A DNA stretch of 64,000 nucleotides from the NCBI RefSeq assembly GCF_023369855.1, contig NZ_JAMBPP010000006.1, positions 124,001-188,000 of the forward strand, in the 5' to 3' direction. A program made the position numbers and the translations under genes. Source of the DNA: Actinotalea alkalitolerans (GTDB taxonomy: Bacteria; Actinomycetota; Actinomycetes; Actinomycetales; Cellulomonadaceae). Positions within the stretch are counted from its first letter, which is position 1; the number at the start of each line of letters is the position of its first letter. Below, one piece after another: positions 33,752-41,905 of this stretch. Under the pieces are notes generated by a model. That model was given only the letters and a program-made list of their open reading frames with translations. It did not search any database and was not told the origin of the DNA.

Positions 33752-35056
33752 ATGCGAATCCACCTGCCACGCACGGCGGCCCTCTTGGTTGCAGGAGCCG
33801 TCACCGCGTCGATGCTCGCCGCGTGTGCCAGCCCCCAGGATGCCGAGGCCGAGTCAGGAGCCCCGGTCGTCCTGAGGTACTGGTCCTGGGCGCCGAACAT
33901 CGGCGCGATCGTCGACGTGTGGAACGAGGCGAACCCCGACATCCAGGTGGAGGTCAACACCTCCACGGGTGCCGCGGACATCGTTGCCAAGCTCTCGGCA
34001 GCCAAGGAGGCGGGAACCCTTCCCGACGTGTCCAACACCACGTACGAGAACCTTCCGAACCTGATCGTGAACGACATCGCGGCGGACATCACCGAGGCGT
34101 TCGAGAGCTATGAGGAGCAGATCGCGCCGGCAGCATGGAACCTCACGACGTTCGACGGGGCGAACTACGCGGTCCCGCAAGGAACGAGCCCGCAGTTCCT
34201 CTTCTACCGGACCGACATCTTCGCCGAGCACGGCCTCGAGGCACCCACGACGTGGGACCAGTACGCCGATGCGGCTCGGGTGATCAACGCAGCCGATCCG
34301 TCCAAGTACCTGGCGACGTTCCCTGCGAACGACGGTCAGCTCTTCGCGGCCCTGAGCCAGCAGGCGGGTGCGCAGTGGTGGTCGCAGTCCGATGGCGGCT
34401 GGACGCTGGACATCGACGGTCCGCAGAGCACGCAGGTGGCCGAGTACTGGCAAGGCCTGGTCGACGAAGGAGTCGTGGCCACCTTCAAGACGTGGACCCC
34501 CGAATGGCAGGCCGCGATCGCCGACGGCACCCTCGCCAGCTGGCTGAGCGCCGTGTGGGCGCCGCCGCTGATCGCGCAGAACGCACCGGGTACCGAAGGG
34601 GACTGGGCGGCCGTGCGCATCCCGCAGTGGACCGAGGGGGCACCGGTCTCAGGCGTCCTCGGGGGCTCGGCGACGGTGGTCACCACCGGGACGCGCTACC
34701 CGGACGAGGCGCGTGAGTTCGCCATCTGGCTCAACAACTCCGAGGATGCGCTCACCGCCTACATCGAGAACGCAAGCATCTGGCCCGCGAACCTTGCCGG
34801 TCGTGAGCTGCCCGGGCTCAAGGGAGCCGCGCCCGCCGTCCTGGGTGACCAGGACGGCTACTACGACCTCGCTGCCGAGATCGACGAGGAGACGGTCGTG
34901 GTGACGTGGGGGCCGAACGTCGCCAACGCGTACAGCGAGTTCAACGACGCCTTCAGCGAAGCCATCACCTCGGGTGGGAGCTTCACCGACGCGCTGGCGC
35001 GAGTCCAGGAGGTCGTGGCCGCCGACATGTCCCGGCAGGGCTACACCCTCGACTAG
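33752..35056 (+). CDS. ABC importer extracellular solute-binding lipoprotein (cluster C)
   Basis: A 434-residue family 1 solute-binding lipoprotein. Its signal peptide ends MLAAC with acylated Cys25. The mature protein begins VVLRYWSWAPNIGAIVDVWNE, the standard first strand and helix of these proteins, and includes tryptophan-rich ligand-pocket sequence around 205-260. ATG 33752 is chosen over ATG 33746 because AAGGAAG then stands at the proper eight-base distance. The substrate is unknown. The downstream lyases suggest a sugar acid or amino sugar rather than a neutral oligosaccharide. A strong stem-loop follows the gene. Confidence 0.92.
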   Translation: MRIHLPRTAALLVAGAVTASMLAACASPQDAEAESGAPVVLRYWSWAPNIGAIVDVWNEANPDIQVEVNTSTGAADIVAKLSAAKEAGTLPDVSNTTYENLPNLIVNDIAADITEAFESYEEQIAPAAWNLTTFDGANYAVPQGTSPQFLFYRTDIFAEHGLEAPTTWDQYADAARVINAADPSKYLATFPANDGQLFAALSQQAGAQWWSQSDGGWTLDIDGPQSTQVAEYWQGLVDEGVVATFKTWTPEWQAAIADGTLASWLSAVWAPPLIAQNAPGTEGDWAAVRIPQWTEGAPVSGVLGGSATVVTTGTRYPDEAREFAIWLNNSEDALTAYIENASIWPANLAGRELPGLKGAAPAVLGDQDGYYDLAAEIDEETVVVTWGPNVANAYSEFNDAFSEAITSGGSFTDALARVQEVVAADMSRQGYTLD

Positions 35057-35063
35057 ACCGACG

Positions 35064-35089
35064 GGGCCCCCGCCGCGTGGCGGGGGCCC
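35064..35089 (+). promoter_or_regulatory. intercistronic stem-loop after cluster C binding-protein gene
   Basis: A perfect 11-base-pair GC stem (35064-35074 with 35079-35089) with a four-base GCGT loop, eight bases after the stop. It occupies the same place as in clusters A, B and D and probably protects the upstream message or reduces read-through into the permeases. Confidence 0.7.
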
Positions 35090-35105
35090 ACAGGGAGATG
35101 ACGAG

Positions 35106-36089
35106 ATGGCCTCACAGATCACCGAACCACACACGACCGACACGTCCCCGTCGTCGACGCTCACCCGAAGCCGCACATCGCACGGTCGCCGCACCTCGCT
35201 CGAGCCGAGACTCGCGCCCTGGCTCTTCGTCGCGCCGGCACTGCTCCTGGCGGCCGGCCTCCTGGCGGCGCCCCTGCTGTACACGCTGTGGCTCAGCTTC
35301 CAGGGGCGTCGCGTGACGGGCTCAGGACTCGGCGTCTCGTCGCAGGTCTTCGTCGGGGTGGAGAACTATGCCCGCACCCTCGCCAGCGGAGCTCTGCTGG
35401 GTGGGATCGGTCGGATGCTCGTGTACGCCCTCATCGCGGTGCCCGTGACGATGCTCCTCGCACTGCTGTTCGCCCTGCTGCTCGACCACGCGTCCACGCG
35501 CTTCGGGCGATTCTCCCGGATCTCGATCTTCGTGCCTTACGCAGTCCCCGGGGTGATCGCCGCACTGATGTGGGGATTCATGTACCTACCAGGCGTCAGC
35601 CCGATCCGCGCCGCCTTCATCGCCCTCGGGATGTCACCTCCTGACCTGATGGGTCAGGGCTCGATCTTCTTCGCGATCGCGAACATCACCATCTGGGGGA
35701 CGGTCGGGTTCAACATGGTGATTCTCTACACCTCCCTTCGTGGTCTCCCGGCGGAGCTCTTCGAGGCGGCACGCATCGACGGCTGCAACGAGCGGCAGCT
35801 CGCCCTCAGGATCAAGCTGCCGCTGATCGTGCCCGGCATCATTCTCACCGGTCTCTTCGCGATCATCGGAGCCCTGCAGGTGTTCAGCGAGCCCAACACC
35901 ATCATGACCTTGACGAACTCGATCGGGTCGGACTGGGTCCCGATGATGCTCGTGTATCGCGACGCATTCGTGACGAACGACCTGTACGGGGCCTCTGCGA
36001 CCGCCGTCGTCATCACCCTGATCACACTGGTCGCGTCACTCGGGATGCTGAAGATCCTGCAGAAGCGAGCCTTCGGTGAGGACTCATGA
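35106..36089 (+). CDS. ABC importer permease, MalF/UgpA type (cluster C)
   Basis: A 327-residue permease with a threonine/serine-rich cytoplasmic N-terminus (1-35), six membrane helices and the EAA loop ELFEAARIDGCNERQLALRI near 215-235. The cysteine replacing the usual alanine or glycine in DGCNE is seen in other members. ATG 35106 follows GGGAG. The stop overlaps the next start (ATGA), so the two permeases are translationally coupled. Confidence 0.92.
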   Translation: MASQITEPHTTDTSPSSTLTRSRTSHGRRTSLEPRLAPWLFVAPALLLAAGLLAAPLLYTLWLSFQGRRVTGSGLGVSSQVFVGVENYARTLASGALLGGIGRMLVYALIAVPVTMLLALLFALLLDHASTRFGRFSRISIFVPYAVPGVIAALMWGFMYLPGVSPIRAAFIALGMSPPDLMGQGSIFFAIANITIWGTVGFNMVILYTSLRGLPAELFEAARIDGCNERQLALRIKLPLIVPGIILTGLFAIIGALQVFSEPNTIMTLTNSIGSDWVPMMLVYRDAFVTNDLYGASATAVVITLITLVASLGMLKILQKRAFGEDS

Positions 36090-36943
36090 GCACCGTTGAG
36101 GCCCGCAGGCGACGTGCCCCCGTCTGGCCCACGCTCGTCCTGCTGGTGGGCGCGGTCTACTGCCTGATACCGGTCTACTGGCTGGTCGCGGCCTCGACCA
36201 AGAGCGCCGGCGAGCTGTACACGACGTTCACCCTCGCCCCCAGCTTCACCGGCGGGCTCGCGGAGAACTTCACCGGTCTCATGGCGTTCAACGACGGCGC
36301 CTTCCTGCGCTGGAGCCTGAACAGCGTCATCTTCTCGGGAGGAGGTGCGCTCCTGGGGACGCTGGTCGCCGCGGGCGCGGGCTACGGGCTCGCCAAGTAC
36401 CGCTTCCGCGGCAAGACGCTGGTGTTCAACTTCCTGCTCATCGGCGTCCTCATCCCCGGGGTGATCCTGGCCATCCCGCAGTACCTGCTCCTGTCGAGGA
36501 TCGGCATCGCCGGTACCTACTGGTCGGTCCTGCTCCCGTGCATGATCAGCCCGTTCTCGATCTACCTCGCACGGATCTATGCCTCGGCTGTCGTGCCCAA
36601 GGAGCTGCTGGAGGCTGGACGGCTGGACGGGGCGAACGAGTGGCGAATCTTCAGGTCCATCGCGATCTTCCCGATGGTCCCCGGGCTCATCACTGTCTTC
36701 CTCCTGCAGTTCGTCGGGATCTGGAACAACTTCCTGCTCCCGTACATCATGCTCAGCCGCACGGAGACCTACCCGCTCACCGTCGGCTTCTTCTCGATGA
36801 TGAACCAAGGAACCGACCAGCCGAACGTCTACAACCTCGTCATCATCGGCTGTCTGCTGGCGATCATCCCGCTGATCCTCTTGTTCCTCTTCCTGCAGCG
36901 CTACTGGCGGCTGGACCTCGTCAGCGGATCGCTGAAGGGCTGA
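36086..36943 (+). CDS. ABC importer permease, MalG/UgpE type (cluster C)
   Basis: A 285-residue permease partner with six hydrophobic segments and the EAA loop ELLEAGRLDGANEWRIFRSI near 173-192, with the EAA sequence read as EAG. The C-terminus YWRLDLVSGSLKG is typical for the family. No ATPase gene is present in the cluster, so a shared carbohydrate-importer ATPase from elsewhere is expected. Only three bases separate its stop from the first lyase gene, placing transport and catabolism on one message. Confidence 0.92.
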   Translation: MSTVEARRRRAPVWPTLVLLVGAVYCLIPVYWLVAASTKSAGELYTTFTLAPSFTGGLAENFTGLMAFNDGAFLRWSLNSVIFSGGGALLGTLVAAGAGYGLAKYRFRGKTLVFNFLLIGVLIPGVILAIPQYLLLSRIGIAGTYWSVLLPCMISPFSIYLARIYASAVVPKELLEAGRLDGANEWRIFRSIAIFPMVPGLITVFLLQFVGIWNNFLLPYIMLSRTETYPLTVGFFSMMNQGTDQPNVYNLVIIGCLLAIIPLILLFLFLQRYWRLDLVSGSLKG

Positions 36944-36946
36944 GCG

Positions 36947-37891
36947 ATGACCGGATCATCAGTGCTCCCCGATGGCGCGTGGCCCGTCATGCTCACCCCC
37001 TTCTGTGAGGATCGTTCGATCGACTGGGACGGTGTCGATGCGTACACCGACTGGCTCATCGAGCTGGGGTCGGCCGGCATCTTCGCGGTCGCACTGTCCA
37101 GCGAGATGTATGAGCTGACCCACGAGGAGCGGGTCGCGCTCGCGGCTCGGGTGGTGGACCGGGCAGCTGGCCGCGTCCCCGTGGTCGCGTCGTCGGTACA
37201 CAGTGGCCTGGTCGAGGACCAGGCGGTCGGCGTCGGGCAGATGGCGGCGACCGGCGTGTCGGCGGTGGTGCTGATCTCCTCGCTCGTCGCGGGGCTCGAC
37301 GAGACCGAGGAGACCTGGCTCGCCAACGTCCGGACGATCGTCGACCTCAGTCCTGGGGTGGACCTGGGGATCTACGAGTGCCCGGTCCCCTACAAGCGCC
37401 TACCGTCCCTCGATGCCGTCCGCTGGATGGCGGCGAGTGGGCGGTTCACCTTCTACAAGGACACCAGCCACACCCTCGAGCTCATGGGCGAGCGGCTGAG
37501 CGTCATGCGCGGTAGCCGGCTCAAGCTGTACAACGCTGCGATCGGGAGTCTCCTGCCTTCCCTCCAGCTGGGGGCATCAGGCCTGTCCGGCTACGCCGCC
37601 AATGTCTATCCCGACCTTGTCTCGTGGTTGTGCCGGCACGCGGCGTCCGGCGACGCCGCAACCGTCGTCGCTCTCCAGCGCCTGCTCACCGTCACGGAGC
37701 ACGCCGTGAACCTCCGCTACCCGTCATCGGCGAAGTACCTCCTCGATGTCGGGTCACGGCTGACCTTCCGACCGATCAGCCGGTGGAAGCCCGAGGTGAT
37801 CGGCGCACACGAAGGCCTCCCGTTGCAGCAGCTGGCGGAGTACATCCGCGACCTCGGCCTTCCCCGTGACGCGCTCGACGCGCGTCGTTGA
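36947..37891 (+). CDS. dihydrodipicolinate synthase/N-acetylneuraminate lyase-family enzyme, copy 1 (cluster C)
   Basis: A 314-residue TIM-barrel class I lyase. The Schiff-base lysine is K171 in TFYKDTS and the catalytic tyrosine Y143 in GIYECP. The GTTGE motif that binds pyruvate's carboxylate in true dihydrodipicolinate synthase reads ALSSEMYELT here, so the enzyme is not expected to make lysine precursors. Likely reactions are retro-aldol cleavage or dehydration of a 2-keto-3-deoxy sugar acid or related compound. It is followed by a paralogue of similar length. It begins three bases after the permease stop with no strong ribosome site, so it depends on coupling. Confidence 0.88.
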   Translation: MTGSSVLPDGAWPVMLTPFCEDRSIDWDGVDAYTDWLIELGSAGIFAVALSSEMYELTHEERVALAARVVDRAAGRVPVVASSVHSGLVEDQAVGVGQMAATGVSAVVLISSLVAGLDETEETWLANVRTIVDLSPGVDLGIYECPVPYKRLPSLDAVRWMAASGRFTFYKDTSHTLELMGERLSVMRGSRLKLYNAAIGSLLPSLQLGASGLSGYAANVYPDLVSWLCRHAASGDAATVVALQRLLTVTEHAVNLRYPSSAKYLLDVGSRLTFRPISRWKPEVIGAHEGLPLQQLAEYIRDLGLPRDALDARR

Positions 37892-37924
37892 CCCACCACC
37901 CGCTCCTTCGACGGAAAGCACAAC

Positions 37925-38851
37925 GTGAAACTCCTGCCCGACGGCGCCTGGCCGGTCATGCTGACTCCCTTCCACGAGGATCTCTCGGTCGACTGGGAAG
38001 CTCTGGACGCGTACACCGACTGGCTCGTGGAGCTCGGTTCAGCCGGGCTGTTCGCCGTCGCGCTCTCGGGAGAGATGTTCGACCTGACCGAGGACGAGCG
38101 ACTGGCGATCGTCCGACGGGTCGTCGACCAGGTCGACGGCCGTGTCCCTGTGGTCGCATCGATCGTCGCGGAGGGCCCGCCGGACTCTCACGCCCGGGCA
38201 GCGTCGCGGCTCGCCGACACCGGCGTCGACGCCGTCGTCCTCATCGCCTCCCTGCTGCTGGCAGAAGACGCCGGCGAAGGAGCCCTGCACACCTCGATCG
38301 AGCACATCCTCGAGGCGAACCCCGGCGTCATGTTCGGCATCTACGAGTGCCCCCTTCCCTACCACCGCATCTTGACGACGGACACCGTCGCCTGGATCGC
38401 ACAGAGCGGCAGGTTCCTGTTCTTCAAGGAGACGAGTCACGACGTCGCCGTCATGGCCGAGAGGGTTCAGGCGAGCTCAGGCACCCCGATGAAGGTGTTC
38501 AACGCGGGGATCGAGAACCTCGTCGAGTCCCTCGCCGTCGGGGTCGCAGGACTGTCGGGCTGGGTGGTCAACGTGTACCCGGACCTCGTCGCCTCCCTGT
38601 GCTCCCTGGCGGGCGGGCTCCACGGCCCGCAGGCGCGCGTGCTCCAGGACGCCCTGGACGGGGCCGAGCGTCAGATGGCAGACACCTATCCGAACTCGGC
38701 CAAGTACCTCGTCGCGCGCCGGTCCGCCGTCCCGATGCTCCCGGTCAGCAGATGGCGCAGCACCGCACTGGACAGTACGGCCCTCGACGCCGTCGCCACG
38801 GCGATGGCCGAGCTCGGCGAGGGCATCCGTAGCGACGAGCAGGTTCGCTGA
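37925..38851 (+). CDS. dihydrodipicolinate synthase/N-acetylneuraminate lyase-family enzyme, copy 2 (cluster C)
   Basis: A 308-residue paralogue of the preceding gene, sharing LPDGAWPVMLTPF, DAYTDWL.ELGSAG and GIYECP blocks. Catalytic Tyr is Y140 and the Schiff-base lysine K168 in FFKETSHD. The pyruvate-loop again deviates (ALSGEMFDLT). The two copies differ throughout, so duplication is old, and both keep catalytic residues. They may act on different substrates in sequence, or form a mixed tetramer, since this family assembles as tetramers. The start is GTG 37925 with GGAAAG upstream. One base separates its stop from the reductase start. Confidence 0.88.
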   Translation: MKLLPDGAWPVMLTPFHEDLSVDWEALDAYTDWLVELGSAGLFAVALSGEMFDLTEDERLAIVRRVVDQVDGRVPVVASIVAEGPPDSHARAASRLADTGVDAVVLIASLLLAEDAGEGALHTSIEHILEANPGVMFGIYECPLPYHRILTTDTVAWIAQSGRFLFFKETSHDVAVMAERVQASSGTPMKVFNAGIENLVESLAVGVAGLSGWVVNVYPDLVASLCSLAGGLHGPQARVLQDALDGAERQMADTYPNSAKYLVARRSAVPMLPVSRWRSTALDSTALDAVATAMAELGEGIRSDEQVR

Positions 38852-38852
38852 C

Positions 38853-39821
38853 GTGCAGTACGCGGCTCTGGGAGCGGCCCGGGTCGAGGTCTCCCGGTTG
38901 TGCCTTGGGACGATGAACCTCGGGAGCCGGGCCACCCCCGAGGAGTCCCACGCCATCCTCGACACAGCCCTCGAGGCAGGCATCAACTACGTGGACACCG
39001 CGAACACCTACGGGAGCCCGGGGCGGCCGGGCATCGCCGAGAGCATCATCGGCGACTGGTTCGCCCGAGGGGGTGATCGTCGCGAGCGCACGGTCCTGGC
39101 CACCAAGCTCTTCGAACCGACCGCGGACTGGCCCAACCACGGCGGCCTCTCGGCCTTGAACATCCGCCGCGCATGCGACGCCTCCTTGTTGCGCCTCCAG
39201 ACCGATCACATCGATGTGCTGCAGATGCACCACATCGATCGAGCAGCGCGATGGGATGAGATCTGGGAGGCCTTCGACGTCCTGCGCCGACAGGGCAAGA
39301 TCATCTACGCGGGGTCGTCGAACTTCGCCGGCTGGAACCTTGCGGTCGCCCAGGGTGCTGCTCGAGACCGCGGGAACCTCGGACTGGTCTCGGAGCAGTC
39401 CGTGTACAACCTCGCGCAACGCACCGTGGAGCTCGAGGTCCTGCCCGCCGCCGAGCATCTCGGGATCGGTGTGGTGGCCTGGAGCCCGTTGGCCGGCGGA
39501 CTGCTCGCCGGGACGCCGACCGGTCACCAGGGACGCCGGACGGATCCGGGCGAGACGGTCAGGCGGGATCAGCACCGCGGGCAGATCGACGCCACGGCGG
39601 ACATCGCCGGTGATCTCGGCACGACCACCGCGCAGCTCGCCCTCGCGTGGCTCCTGACCCGCCCAGCTGTTGTCGCGCCCGTCGTCGGTCCCCGCACGGT
39701 CGAGCAGCTCTGCGGACTGCTCCCCGCGATCGATCTCGTCCTCAGCTCTGACGTCCTCGCCGCGCTGGACCGCGTCTGGCCGGGGCCAGGAGGTCAGGCA
39801 CCGGAAGCCTATGCCTGGTGA
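38853..39821 (+). CDS. aldo/keto reductase (cluster C)
   Basis: A 322-residue NADPH-dependent oxidoreductase with the (beta/alpha)8 fold. The full catalytic tetrad is present: D48, Y53 (in DTANTYG), K85 (in LATKLFEP) and H126 (in LQMHHID). NADP-binding residues lie near the C-terminus in GPRTVEQL. It would reduce a carbonyl of the imported compound or of a lyase product such as an aldehyde. GTG 38853 starts one base after the lyase stop. It is the last gene of the cluster. Twenty-four bases later a gene on the other strand ends, so transcription must stop within or beyond that short gap. Confidence 0.9.
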   Translation: MQYAALGAARVEVSRLCLGTMNLGSRATPEESHAILDTALEAGINYVDTANTYGSPGRPGIAESIIGDWFARGGDRRERTVLATKLFEPTADWPNHGGLSALNIRRACDASLLRLQTDHIDVLQMHHIDRAARWDEIWEAFDVLRRQGKIIYAGSSNFAGWNLAVAQGAARDRGNLGLVSEQSVYNLAQRTVELEVLPAAEHLGIGVVAWSPLAGGLLAGTPTGHQGRRTDPGETVRRDQHRGQIDATADIAGDLGTTTAQLALAWLLTRPAVVAPVVGPRTVEQLCGLLPAIDLVLSSDVLAALDRVWPGPGGQAPEAYAW

Positions 39822-39845
39822 TCCGCACCCGACCCCCTCATGGGC

Positions 39846-40865
39846 TCAGCCCTCCCACCGGACCGAGACGGGCGCTCTCAGCCCGGGCAGGGGCATCGAC
39901 GTCGCCTCGCGCTCGACCGCCTCCCTCTCCGCAGAGGGCAGGGGTCGCCAGAGCCGCACCGTCACCTTCTCGTCGGCGCGGCGCCAGGTGCCGACGACCT
40001 CACCGCCGACGAGGACGGCGCCTGGCCAGACCCGCGTCGTCCACAGCTCGGCGCGCCGGGCGGCATCCGGGACCACCAGCCCACGGTCGGTGCCGTGGAA
40101 CAGGGTGAAGGTGTCCCCGCTGGGGAGCAGTCGGATGGACGACGTCGGACGGGGCGGTTGGTGCAGGTCCGCGCCGTCGTCGGCGAGGACCCACGCATCG
40201 CCCACGTCCGTGCGCACCGCGACCAGCTCGGGCAGCAGCGCCTCGAAGGCCGGACCGGCCGACCGGGGGCGCAGTCCCGCCCATGCTCCGAACCCCTCGG
40301 CCGTCCCCGGTCCGAGCACGCGCAGGTACCTGCGGGCGAGCTCCAGCCGTGCCCCGACCGCATCGACGTCGGGTGCCGGGACGGTGCGCACGGTCGGTTG
40401 GCGTGCCCCGTCCCACCGGATCAGCACGCGTCCGGTGGTCGCCGCGTAGCGGAGCTGGTTCGGGTGCTCGCCGAGCGCCCGACCCGCCTCGCCGATCGGC
40501 AGCTCCCGTCCGTCGAGCAGGACGTCCAGGCGCTCGGCGAGGTCGGCCGCGAACCGCCGGCGGGAGTCGTCCGCGAGCGCCCTGCCGAGCGTGAAGACGG
40601 GACGGTCCTGCGCGGGGACGACGTACGTGCTGAACCGCGGACCCCAGACCTGCACCAGTGCGGGGTCGTCCAGGGCCGTGCTCGATGTGTCCGCGACCCT
40701 CGCGTGCAGCTGCAGCAGCGCGGCGCGCGGCACGCTGTCCGTCAGCCCTGCCCACGCCGCGCGGCGCACCGACGCCTCACCCGGCGGCAGGCGTGCGTCG
40801 AGCGCACCGACACGGCGACGGAACGCGAGCACCTGATCACGGCTCACCCGTGAGGGTTCGGTCAT
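39846..40865 (-). CDS. winged-helix DNA-binding protein (HTH_42 family)
   Basis: A 339-residue PF06224-type protein with repeated winged-helix units. RVSRDQVLAFRRRVGAL at the start and LPSGDTFTLFHGTDRGLVV in the last third are family marks, and the C-terminal WPGAVLVGGEVVGTWRR strand pair is typical. Its substrate or DNA target is unknown. ATG 40865 shares its A with the TGA stop of the upstream hydrolase gene (TGATG), so the two are translated together. It is on the same strand as the other family member at 30930, flanking cluster C on the right as that gene does on the left. Confidence 0.8.
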   Translation of the reverse strand: MTEPSRVSRDQVLAFRRRVGALDARLPPGEASVRRAAWAGLTDSVPRAALLQLHARVADTSSTALDDPALVQVWGPRFSTYVVPAQDRPVFTLGRALADDSRRRFAADLAERLDVLLDGRELPIGEAGRALGEHPNQLRYAATTGRVLIRWDGARQPTVRTVPAPDVDAVGARLELARRYLRVLGPGTAEGFGAWAGLRPRSAGPAFEALLPELVAVRTDVGDAWVLADDGADLHQPPRPTSSIRLLPSGDTFTLFHGTDRGLVVPDAARRAELWTTRVWPGAVLVGGEVVGTWRRADEKVTVRLWRPLPSAEREAVEREATSMPLPGLRAPVSVRWEG

Positions 40866-41503
40866 CACGGCTCCAGACGGCGCCCGTCGGGCGCACCGGC
40901 GTGCGGGCTGAGCCACGCGCGGACCGCGGGGCGCAGGAGGTCCAGGCCCTTGCGCAGCGAGTGGTCCCCGGGCACGACGACGACCTGGCGGTCCGGGCCG
41001 GCCTCGGGCATCCCGAAGGGGTCGGTCGCGCCCTGGATGACGAGCACCGGCACCCCGGCGCCGTCGAGCTCGGGCTGGCGTGACGGGGCGTCGGCCCGTC
41101 CCGGTGGGCGCGTCGGGAAGGCCAGGCACAGCACGGCAGCGGCGCCTGTGGTGACCGCTGTGCGGCAGGCCACGCGTGCGCCGGCCGAGCGGCCACCGGC
41201 CACCAGGGGCAACCCGTCGAGGGGTCCTGCTGCGAGCTGGGCGACCAGCTCGACCCAGGCCTCGTCGAGCACCGGCGCTCGCGGTCCGACGCGCTTGCCG
41301 GCCACCCGGTACGGCTGCTCCACGAGCACGACGACGGCGCCCAGTGCAGTCGCCTCCTGCGTCACCGCGACGAGGTCGGGTGCGTCGACCCCGCCGCCGG
41401 CCCCGTGACCCAGGACCACCGCGAGGCGCGCTGCACCGGTGGGCCGGTGCAGGTGGGCCCGCGCGGTCCCGTGGCTGGTCCTGAGGTCGAGCGTCGAGGC
41501 CAT
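40865..41503 (-). CDS. alpha/beta hydrolase, KANL3/Tex30-like
   Basis: A 212-residue single-domain alpha/beta hydrolase. LGHGAGGG is the oxyanion region, GGRSAGARVA carries the nucleophile serine (elbow G-R-S-A-G), and VIQGATDPFG plus GDHSLRKG supply the expected acid and histidine. The GGRSAGARVACR form is typical of the KANL3/Tex30 subgroup common in actinobacteria, with no known substrate. The start is ATG 41503. It is coupled through TGATG to the winged-helix gene, which suggests a joint but unidentified function. Confidence 0.85.
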   Translation of the reverse strand: MASTLDLRTSHGTARAHLHRPTGAARLAVVLGHGAGGGVDAPDLVAVTQEATALGAVVVLVEQPYRVAGKRVGPRAPVLDEAWVELVAQLAAGPLDGLPLVAGGRSAGARVACRTAVTTGAAAVLCLAFPTRPPGRADAPSRQPELDGAGVPVLVIQGATDPFGMPEAGPDRQVVVVPGDHSLRKGLDLLRPAVRAWLSPHAGAPDGRRLEP

Positions 41504-41559
41504 CCCGTCACGCTAGCCGCGGGTCGGCGCGCGCGAGGTGCCGCTGGCCACGTTCCCGT

Positions 41560-41905
41560 CTACACCGGGGACGGACCGCTGCCCTCGCGCGGACGGGTCG
41601 CCTCGTCGAGCATGCGCTCGAGCGGGGCGTAGTGAGCCGTGACCGCGTCGCGGAAGGCCTTTGCGTCGCCGGCCTCGGCGGCCCGCAGCAGGGCAGCGTG
41701 CGCCTGGGCGGTCTCCTCGATGTCCGAGGGCGCCGAGAGCCCGAGGGTGGGCAGCACGGCCGAGTGCACGTCCCAGAACGCCCCGACGAGCTGGCCGACG
41801 AGCGAGTTGTCGATCCCGGCGAGGAGCTCGGTGTGGAACTCGCGGTCCTGGTGCTCGAAGGTCTCGCCGCGGCTCGCGCAGGCCAGCATCTCCTCGACGA
41901 GGGCA
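41560..41905 (-). pseudogene. 3' remnant of a GntR/FadR-family regulator (FCD domain only)
   Basis: On the minus strand, about 110 residues from LVEEMLACASRGETFEHQDR to the C-terminus match the second half of an FCD ligand-binding domain, including HTELLAGIDNSLVGQLVGAFWDVH and AHYAPLERMLDEA. The DNA-binding domain and the first half of the sensor domain are absent: upstream of about 41905 the frame runs into the antisense of a second GntR gene. The remnant aligns well with the equivalent part of that neighbour, so the two were paralogues. It has no credible start and is not expected to be functional. Confidence 0.75.

Noticed and set aside
36947-38851. Possibility that the two lyase genes are a single gene split by a frameshift
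   Set aside because: Each has its own complete barrel with catalytic Tyr and Lys and its own start. They are paralogues.
30930-40865. The two HTH_42 genes flanking cluster C as a duplication that carried the cluster
   Set aside because: The proteins differ in length and nearly all sequence. They only share a family, so a flanking duplication is not supported.
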